A stretch of 15,871 nucleotides of DNA from the NCBI GenBank assembly GCA_002452555.1, contig DKER01000152.1, positions 1 to 15,871 of the forward strand. Reading direction: 5' to 3'. The number at the start of each line of letters is the position of its first letter. Within the stretch, counting starts at the first letter, position 1. The stretch is from Fidelibacterota bacterium UBA6817. Lineage in GTDB: Bacteria > Fidelibacterota > Fidelibacteria > Fidelibacterales > Fidelibacteraceae. The notes beneath the pieces were generated by a model, which made no database searches, had not been told where the DNA came from, and worked only from the letters and a program-made list of their open reading frames with translations. Below, one piece after another: positions 7,168-13,609 of this stretch. The position numbers and the translations under genes were made by a program.

Positions 7168-8929
7168 GATCAATCACACTGTTGTTTTCTGTTTCAGTTG
7201 AGTCAACATAGGGCGTTTCAATCAATCTTTCAATAATGAGGTTTAACTCCTGAAGACGGCTTTTTCCCTTTTGTGCAAAGCGCGTTTTGTCATTAAAATC
7301 AACCGTTTGTCTGTAATAAAACACTGCACTGTCCATATTCGACAACTCCCGATCATATTCCATTCCGATACGAAACAGGACCTGAGACCTGCTTAACGTA
7401 TCAAGACTGGCTGAATGCAGAAGGTTTTTCAGAGCATCAATGCCTTCCAGGCATCTGCCTTGATTAAAATATTCTGATTCAATTTTAAAAATCATGTCCT
7501 GATTTTCTTTAATTTTAACAGAATCAGGATGTTCTCGCCCCAAATGTTTCAAACTGAAAACAGAATAGGGATAATCCCGGATCAGTCTGTTCCTGACCAT
7601 ATCAGACCGTATTGAATCCCCGTTTTCCCCCAGGACAAAACTCCAAGTATTTAAGATTTGGGGGATAAAAGGGTCCTCCGGAAAACGATTAACGAGAGAT
7701 TGATAGATCTGTAGAGCCGAATCCGGATTATGAAAATCAAAGGCAAGATATTCCGCTTTATTAAACTTTTTTTTCAGATAATTGGTTTTAACAGCAGCCG
7801 TGAGCAGCGTATCCGGTTCAAGAGCTGAATTAATCAATGAAGGATATTTATTTTCAAGATCACTGAGCTCCTTGGACAGTGAAACATAGCGGCCTATCTG
7901 ATTGATTTTTGACTGAGCCAAAGTGGATTCCGTAATATTGCGCTGATGCTGGCTGACAGCAACAAAGGCATTTCTTGCTCTTTCATAATCTCCCATTGAA
8001 TAAAGATACAGCTCCCCAAGATAAAAACTAGCTTTGGCAGCCTGGATGGTATTGGGATAGTTATCAACAACTGTCTGGTAGCGGATAATGGCTTGATCAA
8101 GTTTCTCCTGCTGAAAATAAACCTGTGCCAGTTCAAGCTCAAGATCAGGAAAAACGGATTTGTTATTTTCATTAGCCAGCATCTCTTTTATCAAATCTTC
8201 ACTTTCCTGATACATTTTCTTTATCCGGAAAATTTTTGCATACTGCAGTTGAACACGAGTCAGCATCTCGGGATCAATGGATATATCTTCAATCTGTTCA
8301 AGAACATCCAATGCCTCGTCAAGCATAATCCGATCAATATATATTTGTGACATTTCAAACAAAATATTGCTTTTATTCCGGATGTCATTCGTCATGGCAA
8401 CAGCCTGATTAAAATATTCAAACGCTTTTGCTTCCTGATTTTCATCAAGCGCCAAATATCCGGCAAGGGACATGGCGTCGCCATAAAATGCTTTATTTTT
8501 AGGATCAGAAATAAAGGTTTCCAACATTTTGAACGCAATATCTTTTTCCCCGGATTCATAATAACACCGGGCAATCCATAAATGTGCTTCTGCATAGTAA
8601 GGACTTTGGGGATACTCAATTACCAGGCGGGAAAACATACTTCGGGCGATTGTATATTTTGCTACATGGAAATTGGATACTCCGGCAATATACATGGCAT
8701 CATCTACATATTTTGAATCCGGATATTTTTCAATAACCTTCATCGCTTTCAATGAGGCATTTTCAAAAATATCCGCTGTATTCCGGGATATTTTTCCTTC
8801 TTTTGCCATCTCAGTTTCCAGTCTTTTGGATGCATCGGAGAAATAAGTTTTTGCATTATAAAACGTATTAAAATATGCACAACTGCTAAAAAATATGAGG
8901 AAAGTGATTAGTGAAAATGTTTTTCGCAT
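7160..8929 (-). CDS. TPR-repeat outer-membrane lipoprotein
   Basis: A 589-residue lipoprotein. The signal peptide ends FFSSC, with lipidated Cys17. The mature start, CAYFNTFYNAKTYF, is a conserved hallmark of large TPR lipoproteins in FCB-group bacteria. The rest is helical with many TPR or Sel1-like repeats: KVIEKYPDSKYVDDAMYIAG, SRLVIEYPQSPYYAEAHLWI, ETFISDPKNKAFYGDAMSLA, RYQTVVDNYPNTIQAAKASF and QSLVNRFPEDPFIPQ. The spacing and P-x-S-x-Y/A pattern resemble BamD and YbgF/CpoB helices. Such proteins usually scaffold envelope complexes (outer-membrane assembly, cell constriction, secretion), but the partner here is unknown. Translation starts at ATG 8929 behind AAGGA. It lies 11 nt after the upstream pseudo-amidohydrolase gene and overlaps rlpA by 8 nt, placing it in the middle of the minus-strand operon. 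Confidence 0.85.
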   Translation of the reverse strand: MRKTFSLITFLIFFSSCAYFNTFYNAKTYFSDASKRLETEMAKEGKISRNTADIFENASLKAMKVIEKYPDSKYVDDAMYIAGVSNFHVAKYTIARSMFSRLVIEYPQSPYYAEAHLWIARCYYESGEKDIAFKMLETFISDPKNKAFYGDAMSLAGYLALDENQEAKAFEYFNQAVAMTNDIRNKSNILFEMSQIYIDRIMLDEALDVLEQIEDISIDPEMLTRVQLQYAKIFRIKKMYQESEDLIKEMLANENNKSVFPDLELELAQVYFQQEKLDQAIIRYQTVVDNYPNTIQAAKASFYLGELYLYSMGDYERARNAFVAVSQHQRNITESTLAQSKINQIGRYVSLSKELSDLENKYPSLINSALEPDTLLTAAVKTNYLKKKFNKAEYLAFDFHNPDSALQIYQSLVNRFPEDPFIPQILNTWSFVLGENGDSIRSDMVRNRLIRDYPYSVFSLKHLGREHPDSVKIKENQDMIFKIESEYFNQGRCLEGIDALKNLLHSASLDTLSRSQVLFRIGMEYDRELSNMDSAVFYYRQTVDFNDKTRFAQKGKSRLQELNLIIERLIETPYVDSTETENNSVIDHE

Positions 8930-8940
8930 GTCAGGTCCTT

Positions 8941-9876
8941 TTACGGGTTAAGTGAAAATGTACCATTTATCATAATGAATTTTATACGACTTTCAGATTC
9001 TAAAGGATTCCTGTCTAAAAATAAAAAATGTGGATCCGTTGTGCCATTCAAGGAATCCCGTCTCTCGTTGTTATACCCTGTCAGAATATCCAAAATCCGG
9101 ATTTTTAAAGAATCTTCAAGCAGGTGTAAATCGCGGAGGAGAACGGCCGGATCTGTGTCCTTGATTATTATATTTTTTTGAAGAGACATGTTTTTCATAT
9201 CCTGTATATTGCTAACCGGATAATATGTTATTGTATCTGCGGAGTGACCCGAAAGCATGATCTTTTTAATAACCGGTTCATTGAATTGTGAATAACCCTG
9301 AATGAAAACGGGGATTTGTTGATTTTTCCACTGCAGCAACAAATTTTTCTCTCTGGCGGAATATTCAAATCCGTGTCCTGACAAAAACGCAGTCAGAGCG
9401 GAATCAGGCCACTCAGAGCTGTTGATTATCAAACCTTTCTCATGAGATAACCCCGGATACCCGATGTTAACAAGATTTCCGGACCTTATAAAGGGAGATT
9501 CAGGGTATAGGTAGAACGAAAACAATCCCTGTTTCATCTTATTTGCATAAAGAAGCTTGGTTGACCACAATGGAATATCAGTTTGGACATAGGGATAGTG
9601 CTGATAAGTGCTGTCCGGGTTGCTGGTAAACCAAATATTTTGAAATGCAGGAACAACCCAGAAGTGACTCAAGTCAATAAACGCAGTTTTCTTATTAATT
9701 CCTTCAATCCAACGAGCTTCATCAGAGTTTACCCGTAAAAAAGAACCTGCATTTTGCCATTGACCGTTGCCGGCATAAAACGTTCCATTAAGGATATAAA
9801 GGGGATCAGATTCTCCTTTGAGTATTATAGAAATGCTTATCAGAATAAAAATATATTTCAGGTATTTACCGAACAT
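8941..9876 (-). CDS. Secreted amidohydrolase-like protein lacking the metal site (second of pair)
   Basis: A 311-residue protein with an N-terminal hydrophobic segment (residues 4-19) suggesting export. Its ends follow the amidohydrolase plan. LYILNGTFYAGNGQWQNAGS at 26-45 resembles the usual first beta-sandwich strands, and IDLSHFWVVPAFQNIWFTSN at 67-86 aligns with the canonical 'IDLSGKWVVPGLIDTHVH', but the HxH metal ligands are gone. FLFLDRNPLESESRIKFIMI near the C-terminus matches the closing 'vLdgNPLedI..I..VivnG' strands. The length is short for the roughly 400-residue family, so parts of the catalytic barrel are probably missing. ATG 9876 is chosen over the TTG/CTG-rich extension to 9897 because GGAAGG lies 5 nt upstream. 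It overlaps the previous gene by 11 nt. It is likely a binding or structural protein, not an enzyme (inference). Confidence 0.6.
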   Translation of the reverse strand: MFGKYLKYIFILISISIILKGESDPLYILNGTFYAGNGQWQNAGSFLRVNSDEARWIEGINKKTAFIDLSHFWVVPAFQNIWFTSNPDSTYQHYPYVQTDIPLWSTKLLYANKMKQGLFSFYLYPESPFIRSGNLVNIGYPGLSHEKGLIINSSEWPDSALTAFLSGHGFEYSAREKNLLLQWKNQQIPVFIQGYSQFNEPVIKKIMLSGHSADTITYYPVSNIQDMKNMSLQKNIIIKDTDPAVLLRDLHLLEDSLKIRILDILTGYNNERRDSLNGTTDPHFLFLDRNPLESESRIKFIMINGTFSLNP

Positions 9877-10816
9877 AAACACCTTCCACAATAACATTTT
9901 TTAAAACATAATCTCTTTCATTTTGAATATCAGTGAACACAGCAAAGGAAGCCGAATAACCGGGAATGATAAGTCCAAAACGATTCTCAATATTCAAAAA
10001 CTCGGCAGGCAGAACGGTCATTAGCTGGAGATAAATCTCTTTGCGAAGCGTTTGACTGTTAAAAAACGAGTCCCCGGCACCGAATGACCAGGTATTAGGA
10101 AACAGAATTCCTGCATAACCAAGTGTTTCACTCCAATCTGATTCGGAAGATCGACCGGTTTCATAGGTCTTAAGATCTGAGTATGTGATCATTGAACGAA
10201 TATTCCCAAAAATCATATCCGTATTTAATGATCCATTTTTGATAATCCAGATATTTTCAAAATTTTCTGTTGTAAGGAGATCTCTAAACTCAGGTATCCA
10301 TTTACCGGGGATATCCTTCCAGAAAAATTTGTGAGAAACTTTAAAATCAGGAATCGTATTGGGAATGTGAGTTTCAATCGGAGATCCGTGCAGAACATCA
10401 TTTAGCGTCTGGTATAACCGATGAATATAACCTTCCTCTTCAGGAAACTGAACGAGGACTCCCAGGGTATCCGATGGGATGATATTGCCGACAGTTCGAA
10501 GTAAAATCCAATTATCATTCTCTGTCAGATAAAGACCGATGCCCCTGTTTAGCTGGAGAGAATCTGTATATTGAAGATTCTTAGAAGAGTAAATATTCAA
10601 ATCGATCATTAATGGCGTTATATGAATAAAGGGATTAATATTGTCCAGGCCAACCCGCCTGACAGATATAATCTGCCGTTCAGAGAAGTTAATTTCGCCG
10701 GGAAACACATCGCCGTTTCCACGATGTACCCAACCCGTTATTTTATCCGGAGATGCAATCAGGCAGGAAAAAGAAACAAGTGAAAAAAGAAATGCTTTTA
10801 TAAAAAGATATTTCAT
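9866..10816 (-). CDS. Secreted amidohydrolase-like protein lacking the metal site (first of pair)
   Basis: A 316-residue protein with a signal peptide (residues 1-21, cleavage likely after LIA). Residues 26-55 resemble the N-terminal strands of amidohydrolases (ITGWVHRGNGDVFPGEI, RQIISVRRVG). ITPLMIDLNIYSS at 66-78 aligns with 'VTPGLIDLHVHS', but both metal-binding histidines are replaced by Asn74 and Tyr76. The C-terminal block LPAEFLNIENRFGLIIPGYS at 269-288 continues with ASFAVF and KNVIVEGVYV, matching the typical 'NPAk.LGledriGsi.pGk.ADlvv' region. The composite-domain frame is thus kept while catalysis is lost. It is the first gene of the envelope operon and overlaps its paralogue-like neighbour by 11 nt. 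No Shine-Dalgarno is visible before the ATG; a TATAAA lies 7 nt upstream. Function unknown. Confidence 0.6.
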   Translation of the reverse strand: MKYLFIKAFLFSLVSFSCLIASPDKITGWVHRGNGDVFPGEINFSERQIISVRRVGLDNINPFIHITPLMIDLNIYSSKNLQYTDSLQLNRGIGLYLTENDNWILLRTVGNIIPSDTLGVLVQFPEEEGYIHRLYQTLNDVLHGSPIETHIPNTIPDFKVSHKFFWKDIPGKWIPEFRDLLTTENFENIWIIKNGSLNTDMIFGNIRSMITYSDLKTYETGRSSESDWSETLGYAGILFPNTWSFGAGDSFFNSQTLRKEIYLQLMTVLPAEFLNIENRFGLIIPGYSASFAVFTDIQNERDYVLKNVIVEGVYVR

Positions 10817-10850
10817 GCATCAATTTATAAATCTCAAACAGTTGAAACAA
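10817..10850 (-). promoter_or_regulatory. Possible promoter of the envelope operon, near-leaderless
   Basis: Reading the minus strand, TATAAA (10829-10824) lies 7 nt before the ATG at 10816, with a TTGTTT-like element at 10850-10845 (15-nt spacer). If TATAAA is the -10 box, transcription would begin at or next to the A of the ATG, fitting the lack of a Shine-Dalgarno. The -35 match and spacer are poor, so confidence is low. Confidence 0.25.
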
Positions 10851-10860
10851 TACAGGACAT

Positions 10861-10923
10861 GGAGAATGAAGAATGGAGAATGAAGAATGAGGGATGAGGG
10901 ATGAGGAATGAGGGATGAGAAAT
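10861..10923. repeat. Heptanucleotide tandem repeat, about 8.5 copies
   Basis: Eight head-to-tail 7-mers with the consensus G-R-R-G-R-A-T: GGAGAAT, GAAGAAT, GGAGAAT, GAAGAAT, GAGGGAT, GAGGGAT, GAGGAAT and GAGGGAT, followed by GAGA. The first four make two exact 14-nt copies. All differences are A/G changes, so one strand is nearly pure purine apart from the T. It lies between the start of the envelope operon and the rplS terminator. A short minus-strand ORF through it (Ser/His/Leu/Ile-Pro rich) only reflects the repeat. Confidence 0.85.
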
Positions 10924-11020
10924 TGAAAAACAGTCATCAGCTCACAAGTTATCAGTAGCTTTTCTTCACGTTTGAAAGCACGTTAGCCGAGTTTGCGAGC
11001 TTGTGCGTTATTTATACAAT

Positions 11021-11050
11021 ATCAATAAAAAAGCTTCCGTGAGGAAGCTT
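11021..11050 (-). terminator. Intrinsic terminator after rplS
   Basis: On the minus strand AAGCTTCC, loop TCAC, GGAAGCTT form a perfect 8-bp stem (11050-11031), followed by TTTTATT. It lies 28 nt beyond the rplS stop and closes the ffh-rpsP-khpA-rimM-trmD-rplS transcript. The 170 nt between it and the heptamer repeat's far end hold no gene that I can support. Confidence 0.85.
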
Positions 11051-11077
11051 CTGGAAACGCATATTTGGAACAGACAA

Positions 11078-11422
11078 TTAACGGACTTCTTTAATCCGAG
11101 TCGCTTTTCTGCCTTTGAGTTTACGCAGATAATAGAGTTTTGCCCGGCGTACCCGACCGATGGCAATCCGTTCAATTTTTGCAATATTGGGTGAGTGAAC
11201 GGGAAAAATTCTTTCTACCCCGATTCCATTGGAAATTTTTCTTACGGTAAATGTAGAATTAATGCCGGATCCTTTTCTGGCAATACAAATTCCTTTGAAC
11301 TGCTGAATGCGTTCTTTATCACCTTCCCTTACTTTTACATCAACAACCAGTGTATCACCTGCTTTGAATTGCGGAATATCATCACGCATCTGGTGTGAAG
11401 CACTGGAAAACAGTTTATCCAT
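11078..11422 (-). CDS. rplS: 50S ribosomal protein bL19
   Basis: A 114-residue ribosomal protein of the large subunit, located at the 30S-50S interface. The whole family pattern is present: FKAGDTLVVDVKVREGDKER, QQFKGICIARKGSGINSTFT, VRKISNGIGVERIFPVHSPN, and the basic C-terminus RVRRAKLYYLRKLKGRKATR. The ATG at 11422 was chosen over the adjacent GTG at 11425 because GGAG then sits 6 nt upstream, the better spacing. It is the last gene of the translation cluster, 24 nt after trmD, and is followed by a clear intrinsic terminator. Confidence 0.98.
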   Translation of the reverse strand: MDKLFSSASHQMRDDIPQFKAGDTLVVDVKVREGDKERIQQFKGICIARKGSGINSTFTVRKISNGIGVERIFPVHSPNIAKIERIAIGRVRRAKLYYLRKLKGRKATRIKEVR

Positions 11423-11446
11423 CACAAACTCCCTTTAATTTCATTC

Positions 11447-12148
11447 TTATTTTTGTTCTTTAAGCCATTTTTTATATAAGTCCGGACGTCTGTCTTTTGT
11501 TTTCCGTACTCGCTGATCAAAACGCCATTTTTCAATATTGGAATGGTGTCCGCTCAGGAGAACATCCGGAACTTTCAAATCTTCAAATATCTCAGGTCTT
11601 GTATACCAGGGGCAGTCCAAAAGCGGGTGAGAAAAAGAATCGCTCAGGGCAGAATTGAGTGTGCCGATAACACCCGGAACCAACCTTATCACGGCATCAA
11701 CAATAACAAGGGCAGCAATTTCACCGCCGGTCAGGACATAATCGCCGATGCTGATTTCGTCTGTTACCCACACATCTCTTATCCGCTGATCTACACCTTT
11801 GTAGTGTCCGCATAAAAAAATGAGATGCTCTTCTTTGGAAAGATTTTCTGCCATCGGCTGATCAAATTGTTTTCCATCCGGAGTGGGAAAAATAATTTTA
11901 GGTCGGGATCCTGTTTTATCATTCAGACAGTGGCGAATTGCACGGAATACCGGTTGTGGAGTCATAACCATACCGTCTCCGCCTCCGAAGGGATAATCAT
12001 CCGTTTTCCCGTGTTTGTTGTCAGAGAATGTCCGAATATCCAAAGACCGGATATCAACCAATCCTTTCTCTGCAGCTATCTTTGCTATACTGCTGTTGAT
12101 AACCGGATCCAACATGTGCGGAAACGTTGTGAGGATATCAATCTTCAT
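11447..12148 (-). CDS. trmD: tRNA (guanine-N1)-methyltransferase (m1G37)
   Basis: A 233-residue SPOUT-class methyltransferase that uses S-adenosylmethionine to methylate G37 next to the anticodon of tRNAs reading CNN codons, preventing +1 frameshifts. Signatures are intact: MKIDILTTFP at the N-terminus, DNKHGKTDDYPFGGGDGMVM, IFLCGHYKGVDQRIRD, and the trefoil-knot region EISIGDYVLTGGEIAALVIV. The C-terminal LLSGHHSNIEKWR and SHPLLDCPWYTRPE complete the family pattern. The length is typical. Its ATG overlaps the last codons of rimM by 11 nt, so the two are translationally coupled in the usual rimM-trmD arrangement. Confidence 0.98.
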   Translation of the reverse strand: MKIDILTTFPHMLDPVINSSIAKIAAEKGLVDIRSLDIRTFSDNKHGKTDDYPFGGGDGMVMTPQPVFRAIRHCLNDKTGSRPKIIFPTPDGKQFDQPMAENLSKEEHLIFLCGHYKGVDQRIRDVWVTDEISIGDYVLTGGEIAALVIVDAVIRLVPGVIGTLNSALSDSFSHPLLDCPWYTRPEIFEDLKVPDVLLSGHHSNIEKWRFDQRVRKTKDRRPDLYKKWLKEQK

Positions 12149-12650
12149 TTAAAAGTCCTTCAGGCAAATCGAGAACAATCCTTTTATTGGTGAGATTGAA
12201 ATCTAAAATAAAATCTTCAGCAAGCGGTATCATGACTTCCTGTCCCTTTCTCAGCAGGATAAGCATATCCTGAGCCGGATATGATTCAATCCTTAAGGGT
12301 TCACCCAGGACATTTCCGTCAGCATCACAGATCAGACAGGTTAGAATATCGTTCAGTATCGTATCCGTATCGGTATCATCCCTGAAGTCACTTTCCGGGA
12401 TAAACAGAAAAGCATTCTGTAATTTTTCAGCATCAGTCCTGGTCTGTACATTTTGCAGACCCAATACAACCTGTCTGGGTTTCACATCGAAAAATGTGAT
12501 TTCATCGACGTGTTCAGGCTCGGAACCAAACCCCCAGTACATATTTTTCAAAGAGCACAAAAAACCTTTATCGACAATATCAAGTCGTATTATAAGCCTG
12601 CCTTCAAGTCCAAACGGTTTTAAGATATTACCGATTTTTCTGAAGGACAT
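12138..12650 (-). CDS. rimM: 16S rRNA processing/maturation factor RimM
   Basis: A 170-residue 30S assembly factor that binds ribosomal protein uS19 and helps mature the 16S 3' domain. The N-terminal RimM domain begins FRKIGNILKPFGLEGRLIIR (relatives usually have HGLxG where this has FGLEG). VVLGLQNVQTRTDAEKLQNA is the usual end of that domain. The C-terminal PRC barrel runs from about residue 95 (DILTCLICDADGNVLGEP) to the conserved VMIPLAEDFILDFNLTNKRI. The ATG has only a weak upstream Shine-Dalgarno. It lies 23 nt after khpA and overlaps trmD by 11 nt. Sequence is more diverged than its neighbours, but position and domain order settle the call. Confidence 0.94.
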   Translation of the reverse strand: MSFRKIGNILKPFGLEGRLIIRLDIVDKGFLCSLKNMYWGFGSEPEHVDEITFFDVKPRQVVLGLQNVQTRTDAEKLQNAFLFIPESDFRDDTDTDTILNDILTCLICDADGNVLGEPLRIESYPAQDMLILLRKGQEVMIPLAEDFILDFNLTNKRIVLDLPEGLLNED

Positions 12651-12673
12651 AGTTCATTTCTTTGGCAGTCGAA

Positions 12674-12910
12674 TTAACGGTCGATAATATCGAGCGTTGC
12701 TCTACGATGACCGGCTTTAGCCGAAACAGCCGTTAAAAGTGTTCTGAGAGCCTGTGCTGTACGTCCGCTTTTACCGATGACTTTACCAAGATCTGCAGAA
12801 TTGACAGAAAGTTCGAAAATGATATTATTTTCGCTGTCGATTTGAGTGACCTTAACATCTTCCGGATGATCAACGAGACGTTTTGCAATAAATTCTACGA
12901 ACTCTTTCAT
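12674..12910 (-). CDS. khpA: KH-domain RNA-binding protein KhpA
   Basis: A 78-residue protein made of a single KH domain, with the RNA-binding loop GKSG at 46-49 inside LGKVIGKSGRTAQALRTLLT, preceded by the N-terminal MKEFVEFIAKRLVDHPEDVK. Family members bind RNA, often with KhpB/EloR, and affect cell-wall synthesis and small-RNA action in Firmicutes; the role in this lineage is not known. Its place between rpsP and rimM is the standard one. The ATG at 12910 follows a GGAG/CAGG region on the minus strand, 28 nt after rpsP. Confidence 0.95.
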   Translation of the reverse strand: MKEFVEFIAKRLVDHPEDVKVTQIDSENNIIFELSVNSADLGKVIGKSGRTAQALRTLLTAVSAKAGHRRATLDIIDR

Positions 12911-12938
12911 GGTCTACCTGCTCCTCTTTGGGATTGAA

Positions 12939-13598
12939 CTATTCTGCTTTTTCAACCTCTGTTTCAGAATCTTCTGTTATTTCAACATCAGTCTTTGTAT
13001 CGGAAATTGATTCTTCTGTTTCTTCGGAAATATTTGTTTCAACAGGTTTTTCGTCAGTTACGACTTCAATATCTTGTTCTACGGTATCTTCAACAACGTC
13101 TTCTGCAGTCTGTTCAGAAATGTCAATATCAGCCGCTTTTTCTTCAGAGGATACGTTTTCTGTTAACGTTTCAGTTGCTGTCGGTTCGGGCGTTTCTTCA
13201 GTAATGATCGGCTTTTCTTCCGGAGTTTTATCCACAGCTGCTTTTGATTTTTTCTCTGGTTTCTTTTCTGCTTCTTTAGCCTTTTGGGCCATTTCCCATT
13301 TCCGCAATTCCTGATTTTTTACGTCTTCGGATTTACAGTCACGGAGATGCCACTTCAGCATGATGCCCAACTTTGATAACAGATTTTTAACTGTGTCCGA
13401 CGGTAAGGCACCCTGTTCCATCCAGTATAATACCCGGTCTTCTTTAACAGTTACACGGTTTTCCCGTTTGATTGGATCATAGGTCCCCACCTGTTCAATA
13501 AAACGTCCGTCACGACGGCTTCGTGAATCGGAGACGACAATTCGATAGTAAGGACGGTTCCGTCTACCCATACGTGTGAGACGAATTCGAGTTGCCAA
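12939..13598 (-). CDS. rpsP: 30S ribosomal protein bS16 with long acidic C-terminal tail
   Basis: Small-subunit protein needed early in 30S assembly. Residues 1-90 are a standard bS16: MATRIRLTRMGRRNRPYYRI, DGRFIEQVGTYDP and MEQGALPSDTVKNLLSKLGI. The start is TTG (13598), supported by a perfect AGGAGG six bases upstream, which overlaps the ffh stop, and by the universal N-terminus. The protein then continues for about 130 residues beyond the usual 80-90: a charged Lys/Glu helix (about 94-122), then a low-complexity Glu/Asp/Thr/Val/Ser tail to residue 219, without aromatic residues or recognisable domain. Long bS16 tails occur in some FCB-group bacteria. It lies 11 nt after ffh. The core call is certain; the tail's role is unknown. 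Confidence 0.96.
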   Translation of the reverse strand: MATRIRLTRMGRRNRPYYRIVVSDSRSRRDGRFIEQVGTYDPIKRENRVTVKEDRVLYWMEQGALPSDTVKNLLSKLGIMLKWHLRDCKSEDVKNQELRKWEMAQKAKEAEKKPEKKSKAAVDKTPEEKPIITEETPEPTATETLTENVSSEEKAADIDISEQTAEDVVEDTVEQDIEVVTDEKPVETNISEETEESISDTKTDVEITEDSETEVEKAE

Positions 13599-13609
13599 AT
13601 TAATCCTCC

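Noticed and set aside
10743..10937. Short minus-strand ORF with LIPHSS repeats
   Set aside because: The repeated peptide is only the heptamer DNA repeat read in frame, and the rest overlaps the signal-peptide codons of the first pseudo-amidohydrolase gene in another frame.
10939..11010. Inverted pieces CACAAG / CTTGTG around 10943-11005, possible hairpin or mobile-element end
   Set aside because: Only six bases pair, with a loop of about 50 nt, and there are no flanking direct repeats or transposase. Not distinguishable from chance.
12928..13314. Plus-strand Ser/Val/Phe-rich ORF of 128 codons
   Set aside because: It is the mirror of the Glu/Asp/Thr-rich rpsP tail: antisense GAA, GAT and ACT codons give Ser, Phe and Val. 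No ribosome site and no family resemblance.
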